Source of the DNA: Diospyros lotus
Lineage: Eukaryota > Streptophyta > Magnoliopsida > Ericales > Ebenaceae
Assembly: GCF_014633365.1 (NCBI RefSeq)
Contig: NC_068338.1
Span: 27,964,291 to 28,028,290, forward strand
DNA: 64,000 nucleotides
Direction of reading: 5' to 3'
Part shown: one piece after another, positions 1-12,282 of the stretch
How positions within the stretch are numbered: the first letter of the stretch is position 1
Layout: each line of letters starts with the position of its first letter
Made by a program: the position numbers and the translations under genes
Notes under the pieces: generated by a model
The model's input: the letters and a program-made list of their open reading frames with translations, nothing else
Database searches by the model: none
Told to the model about the DNA's origin: nothing

Positions 1-3000
1 CCCGCGCCACACGCCTCATTCAACCTATATATGTTTTAACTTATATTTATTATATCTTTTTCCCTCTTCCGCCAGCACCCCTCCAACTTTCGAAAATCAC
101 ACTTTCGCCCCCTAATTTAATTACAGTTATGCCCAAAACTTTCTAAAAATCACACAAATTAATTTATTTTAATTTTTTTTCTTTTTCCAGAAATTCCTAA
201 ATAACAAAATTAATTATCTTAATTTCTTATTTCCTTAAAATCACATAATTTAATTTTATTTAACCACCACAAATTATTTTAATATCTATTTTAAATCAAA
301 TAACCCCAAAAATTAAATTAATTAACATTTACGGGCGTTACACACATCATGATACGCACAAACCAATGCGAGAATCTGGAATACTAGCTCTTCTGGCCGT
401 CTAGCACTTATCGTAACAACCGATGACTGGCGCCCATATATCCAACCATCAACTGCCACGACCCACGATCGACAGTCAGTGGCTTTGCACCCATACCCTT
501 AGACACACTTACTGACACTATTAACTTTATATCTTCTAAACTTTACATTACCCATCATTTCTCCATAACTTTTCATGTACATAACCATATAACATCATGA
601 TACCATTCTCATTCGTAGAAAACCATCTCAACATACATAATAGACTTTTAACATGTTTCTCTAATGCCATATCATGTTCTAAGAACCTATCCCTAGTGGG
701 TTCGGCATCATTCCCAAGGGAAGCGAAGTGGTACAAAGCTCCGTGACGGACAGAAAGAATGACACCAAATCATCATTTTCTTAACTCATTCCATTAACAA
801 TAATATCATTTAATAAAACATAAGTCATAGAGTGGTTGCCACGCAGATTATAATTATTAATGTGTGGAACCGAGTCACGGTGAGGGAGGGTATAAAATAC
901 AAAAAACTATGAAGACTTTCACGAGAATTTAAGAATATGAGGAGAGGGTTTGGAGCTTGCCTGAAAATACTTGTTTTCGGCCTCTCTTGTACTCCCGATG
1001 CGAATTAAAACATTTCCTAGCAAATAATACAATCGGGACTTAAATTAATTAATTCTAATCGTTTAAAATTTATAATTTAAACATATCACGCTTATACTAA
1101 TTTTTACTCACGTACCTCATCACTTTCCATGCCAAAATATCCCAAAATTCCTTTATTTTTTCTTTATTTTCCTTATTTTTCTTTTGTTTTCTTTCTTTCC
1201 TTTACTTTCTTCTTCTTCCTCTCTTCTTCTCCTTCACGCGCCCCTGCTCCTGCGCATTGCTTCTTCCTCTCCCTTGCGTCCGCTGCTCCTTCTTCTTCCT
1301 GCAACCCGCGCACCAGCGGCCGCCTGCCGCCTTGCTCGGCTGCCATGGCTGAGTGGAGCTCGGCCAGCTTCCATGGCCGCCGCTCCCTCTCTCCCTCTCG
1401 GCTAAGCTTTCTCCCTCACCTAAGATCTCTCGGCTTCCCTCCTTACTCACAAGCTCTCCCTCTCTGTTTTAATTTCCTAAGGAAGGCCACTGTTGCAATC
1501 TTGGCCTCCAAGCCTGCGGGTGCAGCCACACACATATATATGTATATATAATTAATTCAATTTTATTTAAATTAATTCAATTTATTTATTTTTATTTGTT
1601 TATTATTAATATGATTATTGTTATTACCTTTATTATTATTTTTATATCTTATTTTTATTAAAATAATTTTTATTTTTCTTAATTCCTCAAATGTTCAATA
1701 CGAACCTCAAAAATCGAAATTTAATAATTATCATCTTCAAAATTTCGAGATATTACATATTTCCATGGATATATATTTGCTATTTACATATATATATATA
1801 TATATATCCTCACATCTTTACATATGTGCATATATATAAACGTAGGATACTTGGTCTCTTAATTTTATATTCTACTATAAAAAAAAATAATCTTTGTACT
1901 TCAATTTGTATTATAACAATCATTAAACTTTTTATAACATTACAATTTAGTTTCTATTTAAAAATTTCATTGAACATCACAAAAAAATTTATCACGATGC
2001 AAATATGTAAAATAAAGAAAAATAAAAAATAAAAACAAAGACATATTAAATATTTTGTATATATATATATATAATTTCACATATATACTAAAATTTTAAT
2101 CGACGAATAAAAGAATCTTTTTATTTTGGTGAGAATGTTTTAATAAATTAAAGAAAAAATAATTAAAAAAAAAACTCAATGATTTTAGACTAAGAAGAAA
2201 TTAATAACCTAGTGATGGGTTTTTGCACTATTAATTGGATCTATAGTAGAGCAGTGGTTGCAAATGATTGTCATTAACAATCGTTAATTGACAATCGTTA
2301 ATTTTTATTTATTTTTATGTTATATATTCGATAGGTTAAAATTTCTTGACAAAATTTTTAATAAGGGACGAAATTATAATAAATTAGAAATTTAATAAAT
2401 AATTATTGTAAGATAAATTCAAATAATAAGTATTAATTAATTTAGTAAAAGTATAAATTAAGTTGAAGAAGAAACAATGCTGTTTACCTTATAAAAGCAT
2501 ACATATGTATATGTACATATTATAATTTTCAGATTTCTTTATTATTATTATAATGATTAAAATAAGTAAATTTTAAATCATTATCCAAATGATTAAATTT
2601 TAAACAATGTCATTTTAAATTACATCATTTAAAATCCTTTCATCCAAATGTAACCTTACTATATATTTTCCTAATGAGTGTAACGTAATATCACTTATCT
2701 TAAATACAGTAAATTAAAGTTTTAAATTACAAATTATCAGAGATGACAAATTAATTAATTATTAATATATACATTGCAAAGCCAACAAGTTGGATAAACA
2801 AGGTTTTCGTACATTAACAGGAATTGAAGGTAGAATGTGAAAGTCCCTGCCAGCTCAACTTTTTATTTAAGTTCACTCTTTCAATGTTTATCCTATATAT
2901 ATGTTTGGAATTAATGCATGGATTTTAAATGTGTAATTTATTTATAAATAAATTTTATGTAAATGAATTCTCATAATACAATTAAAAATATCCTACTATT

Positions 3001-3327
3001 TAATTGAATTTCACAACTTGTATTTAGAATAAATTTAGAATTAGAGTTTTTTTTTATTAGAATTTTCTAAGCACAATTGATGGGTATTCTTCGTGATACT
3101 ATATATATATATATATATATAAATATGTTGGGGGTACCTATATATACTATATATAATTAAGGGAATAATATTTACTTTACTTGTTCGTATCGTGGTACAG
3201 TAAACTAGATCATGTAGTACAATCTAAGTGGTCTTGTCTTTGTGTACCCTGATATACCATCATTGGGGTGGGGATCCTTAATATTGTTTTGGGATATTTA
3301 TTTTTACAACTTTCAGATATACATTAA

Positions 3328-3358
<31 letters not shown>

Positions 3359-3400
3359 CACGAAACTTGTGAACAAAGGCAACTGACAATTAGCTTTAAC
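1..3400. other. AT-rich spacer with repeat-derived ends
   Basis: No coding exon is convincing here. Two stretches end like minus-strand LTR or repeat termini: one at about 331-342, where the complement starts TGTAACGCCC, and one at 1744-1757, where the complement starts TGTAATATCTCG. No partner copy or target duplication was found, so these are hints only. The apparent open frames at 1129-1551 lie in a pyrimidine-rich CTT/CCTC stretch that avoids stops by composition. Short AT, TA and ATT microsatellites occur at about 1785-1807, 2050-2072, 3100-3122 and 3327-3356. Confidence 0.35.
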
Positions 3401-3416
3401 CTGACGAAGCTTCCCG

Positions 3417-3426
3417 GATATATACC
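3417..3426 (+). promoter_or_regulatory. Probable TATA box of the first HMA gene
   Basis: GATATATACC lies about 140 bases before the first ATG, at a reasonable distance for a leader of about 110 bases. A similar CTATATATACC precedes the paralogue at 9337. This is a motif match only. Confidence 0.4.
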
Positions 3427-3561
3427 GCGTTCTCGCCGTGGTCTTTGAATTGAATAAATATTTGACGAGACTACGTTAAGCGGCATTCCATCAATTTGCG
3501 ATACGAGTAGGATTTCATCTGATCGATCGAAAGGAGAGGAGAGTACTGGTTGTTGATCACC

Positions 3562-5493
3562 ATGGGTCATGTAAGTCTCAACTCAAGCCGCGTTTCGATC
3601 GCTTAACCAATCAAACTCGCAATCTCTCTCTCTCTCTCTGTGAATTGGAATTAATGTTTTGTATTGATGTTCGATTGATTGTTTGTTGCTGTGTTTGATT
3701 GATTGATTACAGAAGAGCAGCGAGGCCGGAAGCGACAGCGAGGACAGCGAACGGCGGATGCAAGTGAAAAATTGGAGGAAGAAGAAGAGTAGCAGCAAAA
3801 TTAGTCCAAAAGGCGAGCTTCGAAAGAAGAACAACGACAGAATTAGCTCCGGCGGAGGCGGATTGGAGAAGGACGGTTGCCAAAACAAGAACTATAACAA
3901 AACCATACCCGAAGAAGGTGAATTGGAAAAGGACGATGGTGAACAAAACACTGTTGTGGTATTGAAGCTCGGGCTGAATTCGCAGAGATATGCTACTGAT
4001 ATTAAGGAGTGGATTCAAAGCTTTGGAGGTTAATTGCGTTACAAATTCATTCTCTGTTCATTTGAATGATCTGCATTACAAATTCATTCTCTGTTCATTT
4101 GAATGATCTGCGTTGAATTCTTGTAGTACAATGTCCTATTTGATTTCGAGACTGTTGTGGATTGTGAAGGCATTGAGTCCGTCGACGGTGACTCGAACGA
4201 ACTGACAGTCACCGGGGAAGTGGACGAAGAGACGCTGCGAGAGCTGGTTGGGCAGATGGTTTCGAAGAAGGCGCAATCCAATACCCCCCCGCCGTCCAAA
4301 ATCAGAAACAACAGTTACGTGGAAGGAGTCCGAAACGCAGAGAAGGCGACCGTTGAAAAGCTTCCGAAGAATCCGAATCAGACCAATTTGAATGAGGTGA
4401 CTCACTGAGTCACTCGACTCACTCCTATGCTCTCTCCCTCGTTTTAACTCTGTTCAATCTAAATTAAGTTAATTGGTTATTGTTTTCTTCTTGTTCTCAT
4501 ATTCTCAGTCTCCGGTGCGTACGGCGGTGATGATGGTGGATCTGCATTGTCAAGGCTGCATCGACAAGATCTGCAAGGTCATCAAGAAGACCAGAGGTTA
4601 GATTATCTTCTCGCCCTCTCTGATGATCATTTCCATATAATCCCATGGTTCATAGCTAATAGAGTCACTTCTCTTGCAGGATACCACGGTATGTCCATTG
4701 ACAGGCAGAAGAATGCGGTGACAGTGAAAGGGACGATGGACATGACGGCTCTGGCTAAAAGACTGTCCAAGAAGCTCAATAAAAGACCCGTGTCGATTGC
4801 CCCGCCGGACGACCACGGCGGGTTGCAGGCCGATGCCGATTCTCCCTCGCCGGCAAAAGACATGATCGGGGCAGCGTCGAAGCCGGGGAAAGGAGTTGAA
4901 CCACAGAAAGACTTGGATGGAAACAAGTCAAACAAAGTAATCACTGCTCTGCTCACCTCAATTGACCTGGAATCTTTTTTTTTTTTTTTGCTTATAATTA
5001 ATTTGTCTTCATTGATTTTTTCGAATTTGTAATTTTCTCAGCCACCAGTGACGACTACGGTGCTGAAGGTAGATGTGCCCTGCTACTGCGATGGACATTC
5101 CGACGGCATTCGCGGCGTCGTCGCCAACACTAAAGGTGAGAATACCGTTACCCTACGCCCTCCACCCACCCTTTTAATTGAATTATTAACAGAGGCTCAA
5201 CGACTTTACTTGCAGGATTTCATTCTTGTGAGGTGTCCATTGATGATATGGGGAAGATCGTGGTCAGGGTGACGGGAAGCGTCGACGTCAATGATCTGAA
5301 GGAGAAATTGGAGAAGAAGCTCAAGAAGCCGGTGGAAATAACCCAGCCCCCACCAATATTCAACGATATAGACGACGGTGGTGATATGGGCAAGAGCGTC
5401 GGCGATGGTGGTGAAACCTACACCCAGGACGCGCCAACTTGGCATCTGGACCCTCATATGTATGGTTACTACCGGGCTTACCATTTCCCGTAA
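3562..5493 (+). CDS. HMA-domain (heavy-metal-associated) protein, seven exons, three HMA-like modules
   Basis: Proposed exons are 3562-3570, 3713-4028, 4170-4396, 4509-4596, 4680-4936, 5042-5135 and 5216-5493, giving 1269 nt and 422 aa. All introns are GT-AG. The first exon encodes only Met-Gly-His. A basic, Ser-rich N-terminus is followed by three beta-alpha-beta HMA modules, each split by a phase-1 intron before the strand that reads like GIESVD. Module 1 (about 84-135) has no CxxC. Module 2 has CQGC at 198-201. Module 3 has only CYC at 313-315. HMA proteins of this type bind soft metal ions through CxxC, so only module 2 looks competent. There is no C-terminal CaaX box, so it is HPP-like rather than an isoprenylated HIPP. 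The acceptor at 4169 was chosen because it is the only one I found that restores the HMA frame; a more obvious AG at 4125-4126 does not. It is a tandem paralogue of the gene at 9417. Confidence 0.82.
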
Positions 5494-5719
5494 GAGGTGG
5501 TGTTGTGGAGAACAGCATGGAAAGTGGAGTCCTCGCCGGAGAAGCCGAGTCTTTCCGATTGGGTGACTACTCTGGCTCAGTTGGGTTGATTTTTTTTTTT
5601 TATACATTTATTTGCTTAGGGTGAGGGCCTTTATTTATTTTTATTGATGACCCACTGTTTTTCTTCTTGGCGAGGGCCATTTTTACGTCACATTATTATT
5701 TATTTTTGGTAGTTTGAGC

Positions 5720-5751
<32 letters not shown>

Positions 5752-8700
5752 GGTTGTTTTCTTTTTTTTTAAGCAACTAGATCTTCAGCCGAGATGAAAA
5801 ATTTCTTATTGAATCGGTTTATGGATTTTGAGCTTTTAAACGGAATGAATGGAGTGGAGGGGTTTGTTTGAAGAAACCAAAATTATAGGGACTTAATACT
5901 ACCGAAAGTAAAAATCATATCGAAATGTTTGTAAAATTTGTATGTATAAGAAAGAGGGGCTCCTATTCCTTCCTTTGTAAAGGTGCAGCTTACACGAGTA
6001 TTCATGCAAGTTGTCTCTATTTGGAAAAAAAATTTAGAGCGAGGAGAGACCAGCAGTTTACAGAATGAAGATTAAAAAAATTAAAATATCCTCTATCTTT
6101 ATCTTTTCCTACTTGTCACTATGCCTCAAAGTGATTTTTTTTTTTTTACTGATTGTGCAATCAATCAATCGCTTGTGATTCCTGTAATTACGATGGGGTC
6201 CATCACACTTAGTGGAAAAGATTTGTACATTTCTTTGTAGAAAAGAATGAGGGGAAAGAAGATTCCAGAAAGTTGGGTCAATACTGAATAGTCTGTCTCA
6301 GCTGTGACAAAAATTTAATCCGACAGATGATTTATAGATGTCCTGAAAGGAAGTTTCAAAAAGAGATCCCAAAAGCACATTTCCATTCTGGCTTTTTTTT
6401 TTTGTTTTTGTTTTTCTTTTATCTTAAAAAGAATTAATTAAAGAAGAAAAATGACAATAATTGTTATTTAATTTATTTATTGCTGGTCCGGAAGAAATAT
6501 TAGACTTTATGGATGCTTATAATAATAATAATAATAATAATTATTATTATTATTATTTTCAAACCTAACACAAGTCGACCATGTAGGAGTAGGACTAGGG
6601 GACTTTAAGACTCCGAATGATTTATTAAATTGCAAAAGATCAGTTAAGAGAAGACGTAATTAAAAAAATCAGTTCATAATAATAATAAAATAATTCATGA
6701 TAAATATATCAGCCACAGCCACAGCCACTCGCTCATTACCAATTCACTTGGGAATAAAGTGTTAAATTGAGTCTAAATAAAAAAAACAAAGAAAAGTTTG
6801 TTTTATCTATTCAATAGCTAATTTAAGTATTAATTAATAATTTGGAATTCACGGGGTCTGTGAATTATGATTCTTCAAATATTAAAAATATATATAATTA
6901 AAAAAGATTATAATTTCTAATAAAATTGAAGAACCCAAAAAAGATTGTTTCCAAACTGGTCCGCCCATGGGATGGGAGTGCCACTTAGTGAGTATGGAAA
7001 GAGGGTGAGGGGCACGCAAACACCAGGCCAGACTGCAGCAAGCAACGAGGTTTCCAAATCAAAATCTCAAGTTGCATGAAAAGACGAGCCATGGAATCCA
7101 CGCCGCCCACCCGTTACTCAACCGACGTCGTCCTTTTCTTTATTAGGAAAATCATTTGTGTTGTCCAAACACGACGACGGCGGGCCCTTGTACTCTCATC
7201 TTCATGAACCCAGCAAGCAATTCAATTAGAGAACAAAAGTCAGGTGGGGCTTATAAATTATAATATTGTCGGTTCCACTTTTTCCAAAGAAAGCCAATTA
7301 AGTTAGTGCAATGCAGCGTCAGCCAGCCCTCCCTCACGATAAAAGAGATCTCACCGTGTTTAAATTATTTATTTATAAAATTAATTTAATTAGGTTATAT
7401 CTATGAATCTATATCTCAACATTACAATCCAATCCAATGCAAAACCTAATAATCAAAGCAAGTGCCAGAACAGAACAGATTCTCAGATTGCCCAAAGGAA
7501 AGAGAATTAGGAAACTGGAAGGTATGAAGAAAAAGGCATGTAAAGTTAAGTTGAGGATTATGAATGAGAAAGTACCCTTTTTTACTTTTTAGGAGAATTT
7601 AATTATATATATGAATGCGTGCAGGAGCTAACTAAAGACGGTAGGTAGGTAGGAATTCAATTAGCAAATGCTTTTTGTCTCCATTCCTTATTTTAGAAAA
7701 TTCCAAAAAATAAAAAAATGGTAAAGCGAAAAGTATGCATAGAATATATAAATTCCTAAAAGGTAAAACAAAAATCACATCATCTTTTTATTTATCGGCT
7801 TTTGTAAATTAATTGTGACGCTTTTCTAACCATTATTATTATTTGGGGCTAAGGCAGGCAGGCAGGCAGGCAGTTGGATTAATTATTGGGTAATTAATCT
7901 CACTTGTGAATGATGAAGAAATATGTGGTATTAGCTTCATCAAATTCATTTATATATATTTTTTACGTATAATTGAAGTGGAAATTAAGCTTAAAATAAT
8001 ATTGCAACTTAGTATTGGCTTTCCTAATTAGAAATACTAATGATGATGCGCTATATATAATATTTTGCATTATTTCTGATCTCATTCATTAATTTGTGGT
8101 CAAATATCATAGTGTTTTGATAGCTAGCTACCTACCTTCAGTTTACTTCTTATTTTTTGCTAAAATTTTAAATAAAATAATTCCTGATAGAGCGAGTGGT
8201 ACAATTATTCATAAAAATTAATTGTTAAATATTAGACGTTATATTTTTAAATCTTATTAACATAATTAATTTTTATATTTTAATCAAAATATATTGTAAG
8301 TATATAAAAAAAACACTTTATTAACAGAGTTTCATGATAGCAAAACATGATATTTGTTTAGATAATATATAGTATAGATAATATGGTTAAAATGATGCTA
8401 AGTATAACAAAAAAAAAAAAGAAAAATTAAAAGAAATAGAAAGCTATTATTATTATTATTATTTTATTATTATGACCAATTGAGTTACAATAACAGAAGC
8501 TAGAAAGAATTGAGTAGTCTAGACTTGTTTCGTCCAAATTGATCATGATGATATGTAGTCCAAATACAAATGGATCTTATTATTAAATCATCATCTAATA
8601 GATTAGGAATGGGATAGATTATTGGGGATAGGTTTAAGCTTAAACTTTGAATAGTTGTCATTACATATGTTTATTTTAATTGAGGATGAAGTTAGCACTG

Positions 8701-9330
8701 TTAATAATAATAGAATAAAAGTATTGTTAGATGATACTGGGCAAAAAAAAAAAAAAAAAACTAAAACTAAAACTAAAATAGCTAACTTGTGCTAAGATTT
8801 AAAAGTACAACAATTTATTTAGTATTTTTTAAAATATTGTAATTAAATTAGTTTTAAATAAAAAAAAATAAAGATTTTTATTTATCATTTACAAAAATTC
8901 AAGTAGTTGGGTCGGTAGGATTGATTGAGGAAGAAAGAGAGAGTATGAGTGGTGGTTGGTGCGATGAGTTTAAAAGCAAAAGGGAACTCAACCTCTTGAA
9001 AAGGAGGCCCAATCAACGCATCATCATTTAACAAAAATATATGGGAATGGTTTCTATTCCGGTAAATAGAAGGTAAATTCTAGAATGAACTAGATATCTC
9101 TTAAATAATAATAATAATAATTTATAATTATAAAGATATTATTATTATTATTAGGTCATTTAAGAAAAGTTTTTTCTATATAAAAAAGATCAATTCTGAA
9201 TAGGCAATCAATGAATCATGGCTTGCTGGCCAAGGAACATTACTACTACTAGGGTTGTCTCTTCCTTCCGCGAAACTTGCCAAGCAAGGCGCCTTGAAGC
9301 TTCTTCCAATACGAGCTGCTCGACTTGTTT
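5494..9330. other. Intergenic spacer between the HMA paralogues
   Basis: About 3.8 kb of AT-rich DNA with no supportable gene. It contains a CA/TA microsatellite at 5721-5751, a perfect AAT/ATT palindrome at about 6521-6556, a GGCA run near 7858-7872 and poly-A runs (about 8740-8760). The first part is the 3' UTR of the upstream gene. I see no tRNA, LTR pair or target duplication here. Confidence 0.5.
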
Positions 9331-9336
9331 CGATCC

Positions 9337-9347
9337 TATATATACCC
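9337..9347 (+). promoter_or_regulatory. Probable TATA box of the second HMA gene
   Basis: CTATATATACC lies 70 bases before the ATG at 9417, consistent with a short leader of about 40 bases. Confidence 0.5.
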
Positions 9348-9416
9348 CAACTTTTCTCATCTTGCGTTCATCGCTTTGACCTACCAAATCCAAGACAAGA
9401 AGATTGCCTGATCACA

Positions 9417-10838
9417 ATGGGTCATGTGAGTCTCTGTTCAATTCGCATTTTGTTCTCTTGACAAATCAAACTCGCATTCTCTATGTTTCAGGTTGAACTC
9501 AGTTTTGATGCATTTTTTTATGTTTTGATTGATTAATTGCAGAAGAGCAGCGAGGCCGGAAGCGACAGCGAGTACAGCGAACGGCGGCTGAGGACGAAGA
9601 CCCGGAGGAACAAGAAGAATAGCAATAAAATTAGCCCCGATGGAGGGTTGCAATTCAACGACCGTCGAAACAGGGACAACAAGAGAACTATTCCAGAAGA
9701 AGGACAAGTGGAAATGGACTACCCACAAAACAAGAAGAAAAGCGTCGAGAACAACAGTGACGGCCACGGCGGCGGAAAGGCAGAGAAGGCTGCCCAAGGG
9801 AAGCAACCGGAAAATTCAGATCACACCGATGCCCGAAAGGTGACTCACTGAGTCATTCGACTCACTCCCCTGTTCTCTCCGCTTATGGATCTCTAGGTCT
9901 CAATCAATCTAAATCAAGTTCATTGGTCTTGTTTTGTTGCTGTTATCGGATGTATCTTCACAGCCTCCAGTGAGGACGGCGGCGTTATTGATGGATCTGT
10001 GCTGTGACTGTGAGGGATGCACCAAGAAGATCTCCAGAACCGTCACCAACTTCGCAGGTAGGTCGATATTTACTTATCATTTCCGCGCAATCCCCTCGCT
10101 AATGGAGTCTGTTGTTGCAGGATGCGATCTTGTATCCATTGATAAGCAGGCGAAAACGCTGACAGTTAAAGGGACGACGAACATGATAAGGGCTCTGGCT
10201 GATTTGCTGGCGAGGAAGTTCAAAAAATCCGTGGAGATTGCCCCCGCAGAAGGCGGCAGAGGGGAGGAGAGAGACATGGTCGTCCGCGGCTGCGATGGAG
10301 CAACCAAGGCGGCGGGGAAAGAGTTAGACGGCAACAAATCCAACAAAGTATTTCTTGCCCTCCAAACCTCAATTGGCCGTGGAATTTTATGTTTGGTTTA
10401 AAATTAATTGTCTACTTTTGTTTGGGTATGTGACTTTCTCACTCAGCCTCCAGTGACGACGGCGGAGCTGAAGATGGCAGTGCCCTGCTCTGGGTGCGGC
10501 GGACATCTCCGCCAGATTCGTAAAAGCGTCGCCAAGAACAAAGGTGAGACTATCGTTATCTACTCCACAGCCTCTCCTTGTTTCCGTACACCATCCTCAT
10601 GCTTCGATTCTCTGCAGGCTGTCATTCTTGCGAAATCTTCAGTGATGAAATGGGGAAGGCGGTGGTCAGCGTGACAGGGACAATGGACGTCATCAACGCC
10701 GTCAAGGAGAAATTGGAGAAGAAGCTCAAGACGTCGGTGGAGATAACCCCATCCCCACCAATATTGGGCGATTTAGACCACGGTGGCTCTGAGAATAAGC
10801 GAGGCCGGAAACAGAGGAAGTCCGCCGCCGACGGCTAA
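9417..10838 (+). CDS. HMA-domain protein, six exons, two HMA modules (tandem paralogue)
   Basis: Proposed exons are 9417-9425, 9543-9839, 9964-10057, 10121-10347, 10447-10543 and 10618-10838, giving 945 nt and 314 aa. The MGH mini-exon and the start of exon 2 (KSSEAGSDSE) match the paralogue at 3562. Both HMA modules have intact CxxC motifs: CEGC at 118-121 and CSGC at 223-226. Each is split by a phase-1 intron, as in the paralogue. The degenerate first module of the paralogue, and the intron inside it, are absent; exon 2 runs straight through. The protein is predicted to be a soluble metal-binding protein without a CaaX motif. The stop at 10836-10838 is followed, one base out of frame, by a Tyr/Pro-rich reading at 10843-10944 that looks like a lost C-terminal tail. 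Confidence 0.85.
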
Positions 10839-10944
10839 GGAAAATGTAATGCACTACGATCCAACTGAGTATCCAAATCCATCTATTTACAGCTACGACG
10901 GGGACTATGCCTTTCAGCTACTACGGGGACTGTACCCCTTTTAG

Positions 10945-12010
10945 AAGAAGGTTTTAAAATGGATAATGATTTTTATGGTCCGAATCTTGTCTAAGAGCGT
11001 GAAAAGAACAATGAAGTGGGTATTTTTCCCCCTCAACTGGAGGGTTGATACTGATGCCACTCTCAAACTACAGATTACTGTCCTTGTACAGAAGCCAGTT
11101 TATTAATTAGCATCACACTTTTATGTATTGTTATATTATATTTTGTGTTCTTATTAAAAATATCATAACTGAATATTTGTATTTATATAACAAAAATTGT
11201 TATTTCAACATCGAGCAAGGAGGAGCCAAAAGGAGTGGCCGACATCAGCCCAACTTTTTCCGGCCCGATCCGACGCCCACTAGGCCGATGGGCCACCCCC
11301 TGATTTTACGGCCACACATGCTTGCTTCCTTCTTCTTTTGTCTCTTGGCGTAGTTTTAGTTTATCTTTTCCCTAAATAAGAAGGTAAAAGCTGATCAGGT
11401 CCCTTTGTGTTATCACCTTGGCCTTGACCATTTATTTGATTACTACATATGAATTGAATCACTTATGAGCACTGAAAACTCGGTTCAATAAACTTGAATT
11501 AGCAAACAAGCTTAGATTACATTTGGACACATGATTCATAAATAAAATTATTGAAGTACATGATTATAAGCTTAATTATTGATTTATTTTTATACTTATC
11601 CTGGTGAAATAGCCATTCCTATATTTAAAAATTTTAAACTTGAAATTCTAATAATGAAAATCGTTTATCAGTCGATTAATCGAACACACCTGCAAGGAGA
11701 AGGTAGGATGAGGGGAAATTATACCGCCACTACACCACCAAGCCATGATTCTCTAGGAAAGCACGCGCGGCCGCCATACACGTTATGCCAGTTTTAAGGA
11801 TAATTTCTATAATGTAAATGAACTATAATATTGCACCCACTCATATATTCAGTAAAAATATATCATATATTATATAATATACCAGAACTAGGGTCATAAT
11901 GGACCCTAAAACTCACTAAAAAAGAACTTGCATGTAAAGCCCAAATGAACACTCGAGAAATGAGAAACATGTGGGTCATGAGCTTGTCTACTTGTCACCT
12001 ATAGAGTGGT
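10945..12010. other. Spacer downstream of the HMA genes
   Basis: This holds the 3' region of the second HMA gene and AT-rich sequence. A moderately GC-rich patch at about 11210-11330 has no recognisable coding content. No gene is supported. Confidence 0.4.
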
Positions 12011-12017
12011 GTAACAT

Positions 12018-12107
12018 GGGTGATCCCGGGAACTCTTAAAGTCCGATGTTATGCATGTTTTGGTAAGAGCAGTGGTAGGACCAGTGACCCTCGTGTTGCA
12101 CCTTTTT
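12018..12107 (+). pseudogene. 5S rRNA-like fragment (5S pseudogene or LTR of a Cassandra-type TRIM)
   Basis: The segment recalls plant 5S rRNA in the right order: a GATCCC block, AACTC, a box-A/C-like GAGCAGTGGTAGGA stretch, then GTGACC joined directly to CTCGTGTTGCACC, followed by a T-run that could act as a Pol III terminator. About 12 bases present in normal 5S between GTGACC and CTCGTG appear deleted. The 5' part of 5S is missing or unrecognisable. Cassandra TRIM retrotransposons carry 5S-derived sequence in their LTRs, so this may be a decayed Cassandra LTR. No second LTR was seen nearby. Confidence 0.55.
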
Positions 12108-12282
12108 CATAGGTACCAAAGAAAAAAGTAGCGCAATATGGATTTATCTGTCAGCTTATATTCTAACATTTAAAATATCGATACAGCTAACAAATATTCT
12201 AATTTCTAATTATACACACACACAGATATGAGTTTATGATATCAGCTGGCTGCCTGCTAATCAAATTTAACATGAGAATTTA

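Noticed and set aside
1129..1551. 140-aa open frame with a hydrophobic start
   Set aside because: Built of CTT/CCTC repeats; open in several frames on both strands; no domain or splice support.
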